A DNA stretch of 64,000 nucleotides from Geodermatophilus obscurus (lineage in GTDB: Bacteria; Actinomycetota; Actinomycetes; Mycobacteriales; Geodermatophilaceae): NCBI RefSeq assembly GCF_900115395.1, contig NZ_FOWE01000005.1, positions 1 through 64,000 on the forward strand, in the 5' to 3' direction. The position numbers and the translations under genes are program-made. Below are positions 15,551-24,522 of this stretch, piece after piece; within the stretch, counting starts at the first letter, position 1; every line of letters begins with the position of its first letter. The notes under the pieces are model-generated. The model worked only from the letters and a program-made list of their open reading frames with translations, ran no database searches and was not told the origin of the DNA.

Positions 15551-16741
15551 TCAGGCGTCGACGGCCTCGTACAGCCCGGCCGCGGTGCTCCGGCCGCTGA
15601 CGACCAGGTCGGCCACCACGCGGGAGGCGACCCAGGCCTGGACGTGACCGGTGCCGTTGTAGCCGCCCAGCGCCAGCACCCGCCCGTCGGTGCCCGGCAC
15701 CGGCCCGCACCGGGGCACCGGGTCCCCGGCGAAGCCGACCACGCCCGCCCACCGGTGCGTCACCGGGGCGCGCACCTGCAGCTCCTCCAGGAGCCACCGG
15801 TCGAGGCGCGCCTGCACCGGCGCGGAGACCTCCGGCTGCGACGTCCAGCTCGCGTCCCCGTCGAGGTCGGAGAAGCCGCCGAGCGCGATGCGCCCGTCGG
15901 CGGTCTGGTGCACGTACTCGTGGCCGTGCCGGGCGTACACGGGGCAGGGGAGGACCGTCCGGCCGACCGGCGCCGTGGCGAGCATGTTCAGGCGCCGCGG
16001 GCGGACGGCCGCCGCCGACGGCACCAGCGCGGCCAGGTCGCCGTCCATCGCGACGACGGCCCGGCCGCAGCGCACGACGCCCGCCGCCGTCTCCACGCGG
16101 ACACCGTCGCCGTCGACGACGGGTGGCCCGGTCACCGGCGAGCGCTCGAAGACCCGCGCCCCCCGCGCCTCGAGCACGCCGGCGAGCGCACGCAGCCAGC
16201 GGACCGGGTGCACCGAGCCGTCGTGCGGGAGGAACAGCCCGGCCCGCCCGGGCCGGGCGAGGGGGCCGGGGAGGTCGTCGGCGGGGACGAGGTGCCCCGG
16301 GAAGCCGTCCTCGGCCAGCGCCGCGGCGTGGGCGCGGACGTCGTCGGCCTCGGCCTCGTCGACGGCCAGCCGGAGCATGCCGTCGAGGCGGAAGTGCCCG
16401 CGGGCGCCGACGGCCTCGGCCACCTCGAGCATCTCCCGCTGCGCGTCCAGAGTCGCCCGGTGGATGGCGACGGCGCGCTCGCGTCCCCAGAGGTGGCGGG
16501 TGTCGTGGTACATCGGCGCGGCGCCGGCGATGAAGAACCCGCCGTTGCGCCCGCTCGCGCCGGAGGCCACCTCGTGCCCGTCGAGCAGGACGACCGACAG
16601 GCCGGCGTCGAGCAGCCGCCGGGCCGTCGCCAGCCCGCCCACGCCCGCGCCGACGACGCACACGTCCGCGCGCACCTCGCCCTCGAGGGACGGCCGGGGG
16701 CGGTACGGCTCGTCCTGCCACAGCGGGACCTGGCTGCTCAT
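15551..16741 (-). CDS. FAD-dependent oxidoreductase (DadA/DAO family)
   Basis: This 396-aa flavoprotein has an N-terminal Rossmann motif VCVVGAGVGGLATARRLLDAG (about residues 23-43), then HEVASGASGRNGGFF, the FAD-contacting loop of D-amino-acid-oxidase-like enzymes. The C-terminal part has HRWAGVVGFAGDPVPRCGP and ALGGYNGTGHVQAW, the usual flavin-binding end of this family. These enzymes oxidise amino groups of glycine, sarcosine or polyamine-like substrates to imines. The ATG at 16741 has GAGAGG 6 nt upstream and gives the natural N-terminus MSSQVPLWQDE. It follows katG on the same strand but is separated from it by a terminator hairpin. The substrate is not predictable. Confidence 0.85.
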   Translation of the reverse strand: MSSQVPLWQDEPYRPRPSLEGEVRADVCVVGAGVGGLATARRLLDAGLSVVLLDGHEVASGASGRNGGFFIAGAAPMYHDTRHLWGRERAVAIHRATLDAQREMLEVAEAVGARGHFRLDGMLRLAVDEAEADDVRAHAAALAEDGFPGHLVPADDLPGPLARPGRAGLFLPHDGSVHPVRWLRALAGVLEARGARVFERSPVTGPPVVDGDGVRVETAAGVVRCGRAVVAMDGDLAALVPSAAAVRPRRLNMLATAPVGRTVLPCPVYARHGHEYVHQTADGRIALGGFSDLDGDASWTSQPEVSAPVQARLDRWLLEELQVRAPVTHRWAGVVGFAGDPVPRCGPVPGTDGRVLALGGYNGTGHVQAWVASRVVADLVVSGRSTAAGLYEAVDA

Positions 16742-16786
16742 CGGCGTCCTCTCCGTCGGGGTGGTCGTCGGACCGGTCGCGGGACG

Positions 16787-16825
16787 CGGATGCCCCGGCC
16801 CGCGCGGTGCGGACCGGGGCATCCG
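16787..16825 (-). terminator. Hairpin terminator downstream of katG
   Basis: CGGATGCCCCGG at 16787-16798 pairs perfectly with CCGGGGCATCCG at 16814-16825 (12-bp stem, 15-nt loop). It lies 13 nt beyond the katG stop and before the next gene on the same strand. There is no U-tract, as is common in actinobacteria. Confidence 0.7.
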
Positions 16826-16837
16826 GCAGGGGAGTGC

Positions 16838-19069
16838 CTACCGCAGGTCGAAGCGGTCGAGCTCCATGACCTTCACCCACGCGGCGGCGAAGTCCTGCAC
16901 GAACTTCTCCTTTGCGTCGTCGGCCGAGTAGACCTCGACGATGCCGCGCAGGATGGAGTTGGAGTTGAACACCAGGTCCGCGGCGGTCGCCGTGCGCACG
17001 ACGTTCCCGTCGGCGTCCAGGCCCTCATAGACGCCCTCGGTGTCGACCGAGGTGCGCCACTGGACACCCAGGTCGAGCAGGTTGCGGAAGAAGTCCTGCG
17101 ACAGCACGCCCGGCCGGTCGGTGAAGACGCCGTGCCGCACGCCGCCGGTGTTCGCGCCGAGCACGCGGAGCCCGCCGACCAGGACGGTCATCTCCCGGGC
17201 GGTCAGCTCCAGCATGTAGGCGCGGTCGACCAGCAGCGTCTCCGGCTGCAGCTTGCTGCCCGGCGCGATCCAGTTGCGGAAGCCGTCGGCCCGCGGCTCG
17301 AGCCAGCGGAAGTTCTCGACGTCGGTCTGCTCCTGGGAGGCGTCCGTGCGGCCCGGGTGGAACGGCACGGTCACCGGCGCGCCGGCGTCGGCCGCGGCCT
17401 TCTCCACCGCCGCGGTGCCGCCGAGCACGATCAGGTCGGCGAGCGAGACGCGCTTCCCGGTCTCGGACTCGAAGTCGGCCTTGACCTGCTCGAGCACCGT
17501 CAGGACGTCCTGGACACCCTCGTTGACCGCCCAGCCGACCTGCGGCTCCAGCCGCAGCCGGGCGCCGTTGGCCCCGCCGCGGTTGTCGGTGCCGCGGAAG
17601 GACGCGGCGGCCGACCAGGCGGTGTGCACCAGCTGCGGGACGGTCAGGCCGGAGGACAGCAGGCGCTGCTTGAGGTCGGCGACCTCGGCCTCGCCGACCA
17701 GCTCGTGGTCGACCGCCGGGACCGGGTCCTGCCAGACGAGGTCCTCGGCCGGCACGTCCGGGCCCAGGTAGCGGCTCTTGGGGCCCATGTCGCGGTGCAG
17801 CAGCTTGAACCAGGCGCGGGCGTATTGGTCGGCGAAGTACTCGGGGTCGCGGTAGAAGCGCTCCGAGATCGCGCGGAAGCCGGGGTCCTTGATGAGCGCG
17901 AGGTCGGTGGTCGCCATCATCGGCGGGTTCTTCTTGCCCTCGACGTGCGCGTCGGGGACGAGCTCCTGCGCCTCGGGGTCGCTCGGCTGCCACTGCTTCG
18001 CACCGGCCGGGCTCTCGGTGAGCTCCCACTCGTAGCTGAACAGCATCTCGAAGTAGGTGTTGTCCCACGTCGTCGGCGTCGGGGTCCAGGCGCCCTCGAG
18101 GCCGCTGGTGATCGTGTCGGCGCCCTTGCCGGTGCCGTGCTGGCTGATCCAGCCCAGGCCGTTGCCGTGCACCGGGCAGCCCTCGGGCTCCGGGCCGATC
18201 AGCTCGGGGTTGCCGGCGCCGTGCGTCTTGCCGAAGGTGTGCCCGCCGGCGATGAGGGCGACGGTCTCCTCGTCGGTCATGCCCATCCGGCTGAAGGTGA
18301 CGCGGATGTCGTGGGCGGAGGCGACCGGGTCGGGCCGGCCCTGCGGGCCCTCGGGGTTGACGTAGATCAGGCCCATGGTGACCGCGGCGAGGTGGCCCTC
18401 CTCGAGGTCGAGCGGGGTGTCGCCGCTGTAGCGCTCGTCGCCCAGCCAGGTGTCCTCCGGACCCCAGAAGACCTCCGTGGGCTGCCAGGCGTCCTGGCGG
18501 CCGAAGGCGAACCCGAAGGTCTTCAGGCCCATGTCGTCGTGCGCGACGTTGCCGGCGAGCAGCAGCAGGTCGGCCCAGGAGAGCTTGCGGCCGTACTTCT
18601 GCTTGACCGGCAGCAGCAGACGGCGGGCCTTGTCCAGGTTGGCGTTGTCCGGCCAGCTGTTGAGCGGGGCGAAGCGCTGCGCGCCGGTGTTGCCGCTGCC
18701 GCGGCCGTCGGCGATCCGGTAGGTGCCGGCCGCGTGCCAGGACATGCGGATGAACAGCGGGCCGTAGTGGCCCCAGTCGGCCGGCCACCAGTCCTGGGAG
18801 GTGCGCATGACCTCGACGAGGTCGCGCTTGACCGCCTCGACGTCCAGCTCCGCGACGGCGGCCCGGTAGTCGAAGTCCTCGCCGAGCGGGTCGGAGTCCC
18901 GCGAGGGCTTGTTGAGCACCGACAGGTCGACCTGGTTGGGCCACCAGTCGCGGTTGCTGCGGGGCCGCTGGTCGGTGGCGACGGTCGGCGAGGGGATCGC
19001 CGGGTTCTCGCTCTCGCTGGTGCTCGCGGTCGCGGCCTTGCCGGCCTCGGTCTTGTCGTTCTCGCTCAC
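16838..19069 (-). CDS. katG: Catalase-peroxidase KatG
   Basis: This 743-aa haem enzyme removes hydrogen peroxide and has peroxidase activity, in the cytosol. All key features are present. The distal-site motif [13 protein letters not shown] lies near residues 100-112, with the adduct Trp. GLIYVNPEG carries the adduct Tyr, and [11 protein letters not shown] the adduct Met (the Met-Tyr-Trp cross-link). The proximal haem His is in [13 protein letters not shown] near residue 272. The C-terminal duplicated half is full length. The start is GTG at 19069 ([11 protein letters not shown]), with AGAGG 7 nt upstream. It overlaps the upstream fur gene by 4 bp (GTGA), so both form one operon that should respond to peroxide. 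A terminator hairpin follows. Confidence 0.97.
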   Translation of the reverse strand: MSENDKTEAGKAATASTSESENPAIPSPTVATDQRPRSNRDWWPNQVDLSVLNKPSRDSDPLGEDFDYRAAVAELDVEAVKRDLVEVMRTSQDWWPADWGHYGPLFIRMSWHAAGTYRIADGRGSGNTGAQRFAPLNSWPDNANLDKARRLLLPVKQKYGRKLSWADLLLLAGNVAHDDMGLKTFGFAFGRQDAWQPTEVFWGPEDTWLGDERYSGDTPLDLEEGHLAAVTMGLIYVNPEGPQGRPDPVASAHDIRVTFSRMGMTDEETVALIAGGHTFGKTHGAGNPELIGPEPEGCPVHGNGLGWISQHGTGKGADTITSGLEGAWTPTPTTWDNTYFEMLFSYEWELTESPAGAKQWQPSDPEAQELVPDAHVEGKKNPPMMATTDLALIKDPGFRAISERFYRDPEYFADQYARAWFKLLHRDMGPKSRYLGPDVPAEDLVWQDPVPAVDHELVGEAEVADLKQRLLSSGLTVPQLVHTAWSAAASFRGTDNRGGANGARLRLEPQVGWAVNEGVQDVLTVLEQVKADFESETGKRVSLADLIVLGGTAAVEKAAADAGAPVTVPFHPGRTDASQEQTDVENFRWLEPRADGFRNWIAPGSKLQPETLLVDRAYMLELTAREMTVLVGGLRVLGANTGGVRHGVFTDRPGVLSQDFFRNLLDLGVQWRTSVDTEGVYEGLDADGNVVRTATAADLVFNSNSILRGIVEVYSADDAKEKFVQDFAAAWVKVMELDRFDLR

Positions 19070-19545
19070 GGAGTGCCTCTCTGTGCTGTGGAACCGTCGG
19101 GGTCGGGGGGAGCCGGGGCCGTCCGGGCGGTCGCGCACGACCGGCAGCGGCCCCAGTAGACGACCTCGGCCTCGTCGACGAGGAAGCCCCCGTCGACGGA
19201 GGGGGTGAGGCAGGGTGCCTGGCCCGTGGCGCAGTCGACGTCGCTGATCGCGCCGCAGGACCGGCACACCAGGTGGTGGTGGTTGTCGCCCACGCGTGCC
19301 TCGTAGCGCGCGACCGAGCCCTGCGGCTGGATGCGCCGCACCAGGCCCGTGTCGGTGAGGACGCGCAGGACGTCGTACACCGCCTGGTGCGACACCGCGC
19401 CCAGCCGGGCGCGGGCAGCGCCGATCAGGGCCTCGGTGTCGACGTGCGGGTGCGCGTGGACGGCGTCGAGCACCGCCAGGCGCGGGCGGGTGACCCGCAG
19501 ACCCGCCGCGCGCAGGGCGCGCTCGAGGTCTGCGGCGTCCGGCAC
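19066..19545 (-). CDS. furA: Fur-family regulator of katG (FurA-like)
   Basis: This 159-aa regulator has the Fur winged-helix domain ([19 protein letters not shown] near residues 20-38, [20 protein letters not shown] near 55-74) and the metal-binding dimer domain [21 protein letters not shown] second Cys pair, CRSC, lies near the C-terminus. FurA-type proteins repress katG and are inactivated by peroxide. The GTG at 19545 is used because the longer frame has no ribosome site and an unnatural N-terminus. It overlaps katG by 4 bp. The inverted repeat about 20 bp upstream is the likely autoregulatory operator. Confidence 0.92.
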   Translation of the reverse strand: MPDAADLERALRAAGLRVTRPRLAVLDAVHAHPHVDTEALIGAARARLGAVSHQAVYDVLRVLTDTGLVRRIQPQGSVARYEARVGDNHHHLVCRSCGAISDVDCATGQAPCLTPSVDGGFLVDEAEVVYWGRCRSCATARTAPAPPDPDGSTAQRGTP

Positions 19546-19565
19546 GCCGCCATCCTGGTGCGTTC

Positions 19566-19582
19566 TCTTGAACGAGTCAAGA
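19566..19582 (-). promoter_or_regulatory. Probable FurA operator
   Basis: TCTTGA at 19566-19571 and TCAAGA at 19577-19582 form a perfect inverted repeat with a 5-nt spacer, in an AT-richer patch 21 bp before the fur start codon. Position and symmetry fit autoregulation of the fur-katG operon. Confidence 0.65.
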
Positions 19583-19647
19583 ACTGGGCGGGTCGTCCCC
19601 GCGACCCCGCGGCGGCCGGCCGGTGCCGTCACCGGGCGGGCACCGGC

Positions 19648-21051
19648 TCAGGAGACCCGGGTGTCCGGCGTGCCGGGCCGCGCACCCCGGCGGGGTCCCC
19701 GCCGCGGCCGTGGCACCAGGGGGGCGACGCCCCGGGGTGCGCCCGCTGCGATGGGCGCGGGGTGGGTCCGCCGCAGCCGTGCGGGCAGTTCGGCGGCCGG
19801 GAGCGCGGCACCGAACAGCCACCCCTGGCCCCGGCGGCAGCCGAGCTCGAGCAGCCGGCTGCGCACCGCCTCGGTCTCGACGCCCTCGGCCAGCACGCTG
19901 AGGCCCATGGTCGCGCCGAGGACGACGGCCGAGGCGACCATGTGCTCGCGCACGCGGTCGCCCACCAGCCCGGTGACCAGCTCCCGGTCGATCTTCAGAC
20001 CCGTGAGGGGCAGGCGGAGCAGGCGCACGAGGTTCGACCAGCCGACGCCGAAGTCGTCGGCGGCGACGTGGACCCCGGCCTCGCGCAGGGTCACGAGCTC
20101 GTCGCGGGCCAGCTCGACGTCGGAGATCTCCGTCGTCTCGGTGATCTCCAGCGTGAGCGCGGAGCCGGGCAGCCCGGAGGCGTCGAGCATGCCGAGCACC
20201 TGCCCCGCCAGGCCGGGGCGGGCGAACTGCTGTCCGGACAGGTTGACGGCCACGCCGTCGGGGAGCGCGATGCCGCGCTCCCGCAGGTCCGCCACGACCC
20301 GGAGCGACCCGGTCAGCACCGCGCGGGTGGTCCACGCCGACAGCGTCCCGGCCTCCAGGCCGGGCAGGAAGGACGCCGGCGTCAGCAGGCCGTGGGTCGG
20401 GTGCTGCCACCGCACCAGCGCCTCCAGTCCGGTGACGACGCCGTCGCGCAGGTCCACGAGCGGCTGGAAGTGGGGTACGAACTGGCCGTCGTCGAGGGCC
20501 CGGCGCAGCACCTGCGGCCGGCGCGCGTCGGGCACGAGGCCGGGGGCGGTCAGGCCGGCCGCCGCGTCGAGCCGGCGCAGCTCCAGGGCCGTCGTCACCT
20601 GCCGCGCCACGTCCTCGAGCGAGGCCAGGTGGTCGGCGCCGAACAGCCGCGGCCGGGTGTCGAGGACGCACAGCGTGCCCAGCGGCAGGCCGTCGCGGCC
20701 GGCCAGCGGGACGGCGGCGTAGGCGCGCGCGCCGTCGCCGCCGATCCCCGGCACGTCGGCGTAGCGGGGGTCGGCGGCCAGGTCGCGGACGACGGCCGGG
20801 CGGCCGGCCGCCACGGTGTCGGAGCAGATCGACTGCTCCCGCGGCCGGTCGTGCACGGGGACGCCGTGGGCGCTCAGCTGCCACTGCCGGTCGCGGTCGA
20901 CCAGGCTGATCATCGCCATGGGAGCGGAGCACAGCCGGGCGGCGGTGCGGGTCAGCGCATCGAAGGCGGGGTCGCGCCCGAGATCGAGCACGCCGTAGGA
21001 GTGCAGCGAGGCGACGCGGTCGGCCTCGTGCTCGTGCAGTCGCACGTCCAT
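19648..21051 (-). CDS. GAF-EAL cyclic-di-GMP phosphodiesterase
   Basis: This 467-aa cytosolic protein joins an N-terminal GAF-type sensor (about residues 20-165, with REQSICSDTVAAGRPAVVRDL and GTLCVLD) to an EAL domain (about 190-440). Catalytic signatures are intact: EALVRW near 209, AVNLSGQQ, LEITETTE, the DDFGVGWSNL loop (usually DDFGTGYSSL), LKIDRELV, and AEGVETE. It should hydrolyse c-di-GMP to pGpG in response to a small ligand or redox signal. The ATG at 21051 has GGAG 6 nt upstream; the extra 39 codons before it look non-coding. The last 30 residues are Arg/Pro-rich. A GGDEF cyclase is encoded at 51382-52878 in the same window. Confidence 0.9.
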   Translation of the reverse strand: MDVRLHEHEADRVASLHSYGVLDLGRDPAFDALTRTAARLCSAPMAMISLVDRDRQWQLSAHGVPVHDRPREQSICSDTVAAGRPAVVRDLAADPRYADVPGIGGDGARAYAAVPLAGRDGLPLGTLCVLDTRPRLFGADHLASLEDVARQVTTALELRRLDAAAGLTAPGLVPDARRPQVLRRALDDGQFVPHFQPLVDLRDGVVTGLEALVRWQHPTHGLLTPASFLPGLEAGTLSAWTTRAVLTGSLRVVADLRERGIALPDGVAVNLSGQQFARPGLAGQVLGMLDASGLPGSALTLEITETTEISDVELARDELVTLREAGVHVAADDFGVGWSNLVRLLRLPLTGLKIDRELVTGLVGDRVREHMVASAVVLGATMGLSVLAEGVETEAVRSRLLELGCRRGQGWLFGAALPAAELPARLRRTHPAPIAAGAPRGVAPLVPRPRRGPRRGARPGTPDTRVS

Positions 21052-21363
21052 CGGTCGCTCCGTTCGGTGGTGCGCACGGCCCGGGGGCCGGGTGTCCGCC
21101 CGGTCCGGGACACGCGGTTCCTGTCGGCAGAGCAGGACGCGGAACGGAGTCGTCCGAGTTCCCTTCACCCGTCGGGGGCAGGCCGCGTCGCGCGCGTCCG
21201 GGCGGTCGGCGGGGGATGGGAGCGGCGTCCAGGGGTCGGCTCACCTGCTACGGCGCGGCGCCGGCGGCCGCCCTCCGGCACCTCCTCCGCCCGTCGCGGC
21301 CCGATAGGGTCCAGTCACGCAACGGACCAGCTCTGCTGCGTCGTCTGCCCGGAGGGGGTCGGC
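21052..21363. other. Intergenic region between divergent EAL and LLM genes
   Basis: I see no gene in these 312 bases. A TAGGGT at 21305-21310 about 54 nt before the LLM start could be a -10 element, without a recognisable -35. The ribosome site GGAGGGGG lies just before the LLM ATG. Confidence 0.45.
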
Positions 21364-22398
21364 ATGCGGGTCGGGATCGCCGTCAGCGGGGTCGGGGACG
21401 AGGACGTGCAGTTCGTCGTGGAGGCCGAGCGGCTCGGCGCGGACACCGTGTGGGTGGCCGAGGCGTGGGGCCACGACGCGTTCACCCCGCTGGCCTACCT
21501 GGCCGCCCGGACGAGCCGCATCCGGCTGGCCACCGGGATCGCGCAGCTGGGCGCGCGGACGCCGGCGCTGCTGGCGATGTCGGCGATGTCGATGCAGGCG
21601 CTCTCCGGTGGCCGGTTCCTGCTGGGGCTGGGGACCAGCGGCCCGCAGGTGATGGAGGGCTGGCACGGCGTGCGGTTCGGCTCCCCGCTGGCGATGACCC
21701 GGGAGACGGTCGCGATCCTGCGCACCGTGACCGCGGGGGAGCGGCTCACCCACGAGGGCACGGTGTACCGGCTGCCGTTGCCCGACAGCGCCGGGCGCGC
21801 GATCCGGTCGACGGCCCCGCCCACCCCGGTGCCGGTGTACCTCGCCGCGATGGGCCCGCGGAACCTGGAGTTGACCGGCGAGCTCGCCGAGGGCTGGCTC
21901 GCCAACGCGTTCGTGCTCGAGACCGCCGAGGTGTTCCTCGGGCCGCTGGCGGAGGGCGCGGCGCGCGCGGGCCGCACGGTCGCCGACCTCGACGTCGTGG
22001 TCCCGGTCGGGGTCGAGTTCACCGACGACGAGGAGGAGGCGGCCCGGCGGCACGCCCGCGGCTACGCCTTCACCATCGGCGCGATGGGCACCCGCGGGCA
22101 GAACTTCTACAACGCCGCCTTCGCGCGCCAGGGCTACGGTGAGGACGTCCGTGCCGTCCAGGAGCTGTGGCTCGCCGGCCGGCGCGAGGAGGCCGGGGAC
22201 CGCGTCCCCGTGGACCTCGGCCGGCGCACCAACCTGCTCGGCCCGCCCGACGTGGTCGCCGAGCGCATCGCGCGCTACCGCGCCGCCGGGGTGGGCACCC
22301 TGCAGGCCAAGCTCACCGGCTCCCTCGACGAGCGGCTGACCACGCTGGCGACCCTGCTGGACCTGTGCGCCACCCCGGCCGCGACGGACCGGTCGTGA
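21364..22398 (+). CDS. LLM-class F420-dependent oxidoreductase
   Basis: This 344-aa protein has the luciferase-like monooxygenase barrel: MRVGIAVSGVGDEDVQFVVEAERLGADTVWVAEAWGHD at the N-terminus, ATGIAQLGARTPALLAMSAMSM near residues 58-79, GRFLLGLGTSGPQVMEGWHG near 85-104 and VPVYLAAMGPRNLELTGELAEGWL near 155-178. The GTSGPQVMEGWHG segment is typical of F420-using members in actinobacteria. The start is the ATG after GGAGGGGGTCGGC. The stop overlaps the next GTG (GTGA), coupling it to an SRPBCC protein. The substrate is unknown. Confidence 0.9.
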   Translation: MRVGIAVSGVGDEDVQFVVEAERLGADTVWVAEAWGHDAFTPLAYLAARTSRIRLATGIAQLGARTPALLAMSAMSMQALSGGRFLLGLGTSGPQVMEGWHGVRFGSPLAMTRETVAILRTVTAGERLTHEGTVYRLPLPDSAGRAIRSTAPPTPVPVYLAAMGPRNLELTGELAEGWLANAFVLETAEVFLGPLAEGAARAGRTVADLDVVVPVGVEFTDDEEEAARRHARGYAFTIGAMGTRGQNFYNAAFARQGYGEDVRAVQELWLAGRREEAGDRVPVDLGRRTNLLGPPDVVAERIARYRAAGVGTLQAKLTGSLDERLTTLATLLDLCATPAATDRS

Positions 22399-22874
22399 GG
22401 TACGCCGACGGGCCGACCGTCGAGGTGCAGACGCTCGTCGCGGCGCCCCCGGCGGTGGTGTGGGCCCTGGTCAGCGACGTCACGACGCCGGTGGAGTTCT
22501 CCGCGGAGCTGCAGGAGGTGCGCTGGCTCGACGAGCGGCGGTTCGTCGGGCGCAACTCCCACCCGGCGGTCGGTGAGTGGGAGACCACCTGCACCGTCGT
22601 CGAGGCCGAGCCCGGCCGGGCCTTCGGCTGGGTGGTCGGTGACCCGGAGCGGCCCGCCGCCGCCTGGCGGTTCACCGTGGAGCCGGCCGACGGCGGCACG
22701 CTGCTGCGGCAGTGGATGCGCATGGGCCCGGGCCGCTCGGGCCTGACCCCTGCCATCGAGGCGCACCCCGACAAGGAGGAGCGCATCGTCGCCCGCCGCC
22801 TGGCCGAGCACCGGGAGAACATGGAGCGCACCGTCGACGGCATCCGGCGGCGGGCCGAGGCCGCGGGAGGCTGA
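22395..22874 (+). CDS. SRPBCC (START-like) family protein
   Basis: This 159-aa protein has the helix-grip fold signature: VEVQTLVAAPPAVVWALVSDVTTPVEFSAELQEVRWL at the N-terminus, then WETTCTVVEAEPGRAFGWVVGD and WRFTVEPADGGTLLRQWMRMG, ending in a long amphipathic helix. Such proteins bind hydrophobic small molecules or act as polyketide cyclase-like or stress proteins. The GTG start overlaps the LLM oxidoreductase stop. Translational coupling suggests that it handles the substrate or product of that enzyme. It is cytosolic. Confidence 0.85.
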   Translation: MRYADGPTVEVQTLVAAPPAVVWALVSDVTTPVEFSAELQEVRWLDERRFVGRNSHPAVGEWETTCTVVEAEPGRAFGWVVGDPERPAAAWRFTVEPADGGTLLRQWMRMGPGRSGLTPAIEAHPDKEERIVARRLAEHRENMERTVDGIRRRAEAAGG

Positions 22875-23011
22875 CGACCTCGGGCGGACCCGGCCCGGGA
22901 CGGCCGCGGGGCGGCGTGCAGCCGGTCGGGGCTCGGCAGCCGCGGATCGGAGCCGACCTCGGCCGCGGCGAGGTCGGCGACCCGCGCCCCGGTGCGGGCG
23001 GCGGCCGGCGG

Positions 23012-23809
23012 TCACCGGCCGGTGAAGCGCGCGTCGCGGCGCTCGACGAAGGAGGCCACGCCCTCACGGCCGTCGGCGGAGGCGAACAGCCGCGCCACGT
23101 CCGGGCCGAGCCGGGCGGCGGCGGCCGCGTCGCCCTCGTCGCGCGCCCGGTGGGCCGACTCCAGGACGGTCCGCACGCCGAGCGGCGCGCTCCGCTCGGC
23201 GATCGTGTGTGCGATCCCGGTGGCGCGGGTCAGGGCGGCGGCGCCGTCGTCGGCCAGCTCCTGCACCAGGCCGATGCGGTGGGCCTCGGCGGCGTCGTAC
23301 TCGTCGCCGGTGAGCCGCCAGCGCATGGCGTTGCCCCAGCCGGCCTCGCGCGGCAGGCGGATCGTCGCCCCGCCGAAGGGGTAGATGCCGCGGCGGATCT
23401 CGTACTGGGCGAACCGGGTGTCGCGGGCCGCGATCCGGATGTCGGCGGCCAGCAGCAGCTCGATGCCCAGGGTTATCACCCAGCCCTGCGCCGCGGCCAC
23501 CACCGGCGTCGTCCAGGTGCCGGTGAGCCGCCAGGGGTCGGCGCCGTCGGCGGGGTAGGGGCTCTCGCCGGCGAGCACGGCGGGGCCGACGTCGACCATG
23601 TCCAGACCGCCGGCGAAGTGGTCCCCGTGGGCGAACAGGACCCCACAGCGCAGGTCGTCGTCGCGCTCGAGCAGGCCGTAGGCCGCCGACAGCTCACCGA
23701 GCATCGCCAGGTCGAAAGCGTTGCGCTTGTGCGGGCGGTCCAGCCCGATGAGCAGGACGTGCCCCTGCCGCTCGACGGTCACGGTGGGCTGGGCGGACGG
23801 CTCGGGCAC
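23012..23809 (-). CDS. Enoyl-CoA hydratase/isomerase (crotonase) family protein
   Basis: This 265-aa protein has crotonase landmarks: VLLIGLDRPHKRNAFDLAML near residues 18-37, AHGDHFAGGLDMVDV (oxyanion-hole region) near 60-75, VVAAAQGWVITLGIELLLAADIRIAA near 105-130, and the C-terminal ADGREGVASFVERRDARFTGR. At the usual catalytic Glu positions it reads GIELLLAADI and AQYEIRRGIYPFGG. The GTG at 23809 is chosen because AGGAG lies 6 nt before it; an upstream ATG at 23833 lacks a ribosome site. The reaction is probably hydration or isomerisation of an acyl-CoA. It is divergent from an HxlR regulator across an inverted repeat. Confidence 0.88.
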   Translation of the reverse strand: MPEPSAQPTVTVERQGHVLLIGLDRPHKRNAFDLAMLGELSAAYGLLERDDDLRCGVLFAHGDHFAGGLDMVDVGPAVLAGESPYPADGADPWRLTGTWTTPVVAAAQGWVITLGIELLLAADIRIAARDTRFAQYEIRRGIYPFGGATIRLPREAGWGNAMRWRLTGDEYDAAEAHRIGLVQELADDGAAALTRATGIAHTIAERSAPLGVRTVLESAHRARDEGDAAAAARLGPDVARLFASADGREGVASFVERRDARFTGR

Positions 23810-23860
23810 GGCTGCTCCTGGCGTGGGTCGCATCGAGCGGGTCGCATCGAGTGAGTTGCA

Positions 23861-23910
23861 TGACGAGACCCACCGGATGTTAGCGGTGCCCGAGCTGCCG
23901 GGTCTCGTCA
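23861..23910. promoter_or_regulatory. Widely spaced 11-bp inverted repeat between crotonase and hxlR
   Basis: TGACGAGACCC at 23861-23871 and GGGTCTCGTCA at 23900-23910 are perfect inverted copies separated by 28 bp, and TGCA flanks both outer ends. Lying between divergent genes, it could be a pair of HxlR half-sites or sites bound cooperatively. A nearby direct repeat, GGGTCGCATCGAG, lies at about 23825-23851. Confidence 0.55.
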
Positions 23911-23931
23911 CTGCACCCGTAACCTGGCGGC

Positions 23932-24459
23932 ATGAGGCGGACGTCGTTCGAGGGCTGGCCCTGCTCCATCGCGCGCACGGCCGACCTGCTCGGCGACGGC
24001 TGGACGCTGCTGGTGCTGCGCGAGGTCTTCTACGGCCAGTCGCGCTTCGACGGCTTCGCCGACACCCTCGGCGTCCCGCGCAACACCCTCGGCGACCGCC
24101 TCCGGCGACTGGTCGACGCCGGCCTGCTCGAGCGCCGGCCCTACCAGTCCGACCCCGTCCGCCACGACTACGTGCCCACCGAGCGGGGCCGGGACCTCTT
24201 CGGCGTGCTCGCCGCCATGAACACGTGGGGCGACCGGTGGCTCGGCGGGGACGACGGCGTCCCGGTGACCCTGCGCCACGAGACCTGCGGCCACGACGTC
24301 CGGGCCCGCGTCGTCTGCGCCGCGTGCGGGGAGGACCTTGCGGCCGCGGACGTCACCGCCCGCCCGGGCCCGGGCTACCCGGCGCGGTTGCTCGAGACCC
24401 CGGACGTGCGCCGGCGCTTCGGGCTGCCCGCGCCGCAGACCGCCGGCGGGGGCTCCTGA
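23932..24459 (+). CDS. HxlR-family transcriptional regulator with C-terminal Cys pair
   Basis: This 175-aa DNA-binding protein has the HxlR winged helix: CSIARTADLLGDGWTLLVLREVFYGQSRFDGFADTLGVPRNTLGDRLRRLVDAGLLERRPY near residues 11-71, with the conserved N-terminal Cys. The C-terminal extension has ETCGHDVRARVVCAACGED, a possible zinc ribbon, found in longer members of the family. A TAACCT at 23920-23925 lies 6 nt before the ATG and no ribosome site is present, so the transcript is probably leaderless. It likely controls the divergent crotonase gene and itself. Confidence 0.9.
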   Translation: MRRTSFEGWPCSIARTADLLGDGWTLLVLREVFYGQSRFDGFADTLGVPRNTLGDRLRRLVDAGLLERRPYQSDPVRHDYVPTERGRDLFGVLAAMNTWGDRWLGGDDGVPVTLRHETCGHDVRARVVCAACGEDLAAADVTARPGPGYPARLLETPDVRRRFGLPAPQTAGGGS

Positions 24460-24522
24460 CGTGTGCCGTCGACCCGGGGAGCGGCCGTCCCTGGCACGTC
24501 CCCGGGAGACGCTGCGCGTCCG

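Noticed and set aside
15644..19159. 1171-codon forward frame opposite the FAD oxidoreductase and katG
   Set aside because: It covers two well-recognised reverse-strand genes and shows only mirror-image composition.
23834..23911. Extended N-terminus of the crotonase beginning MTRPGSSGTANIR
   Set aside because: It would cover the inverted repeat and lacks a ribosome site; GTG 23809 has AGGAG and gives a normal family length.
24473..24506. CCCGGGGA/TCCCCGGG hairpin between hxlR and the permease gene as a terminator
   Set aside because: The loop is 18 nt and short GC palindromes like this are frequent by chance here; too weak to list.
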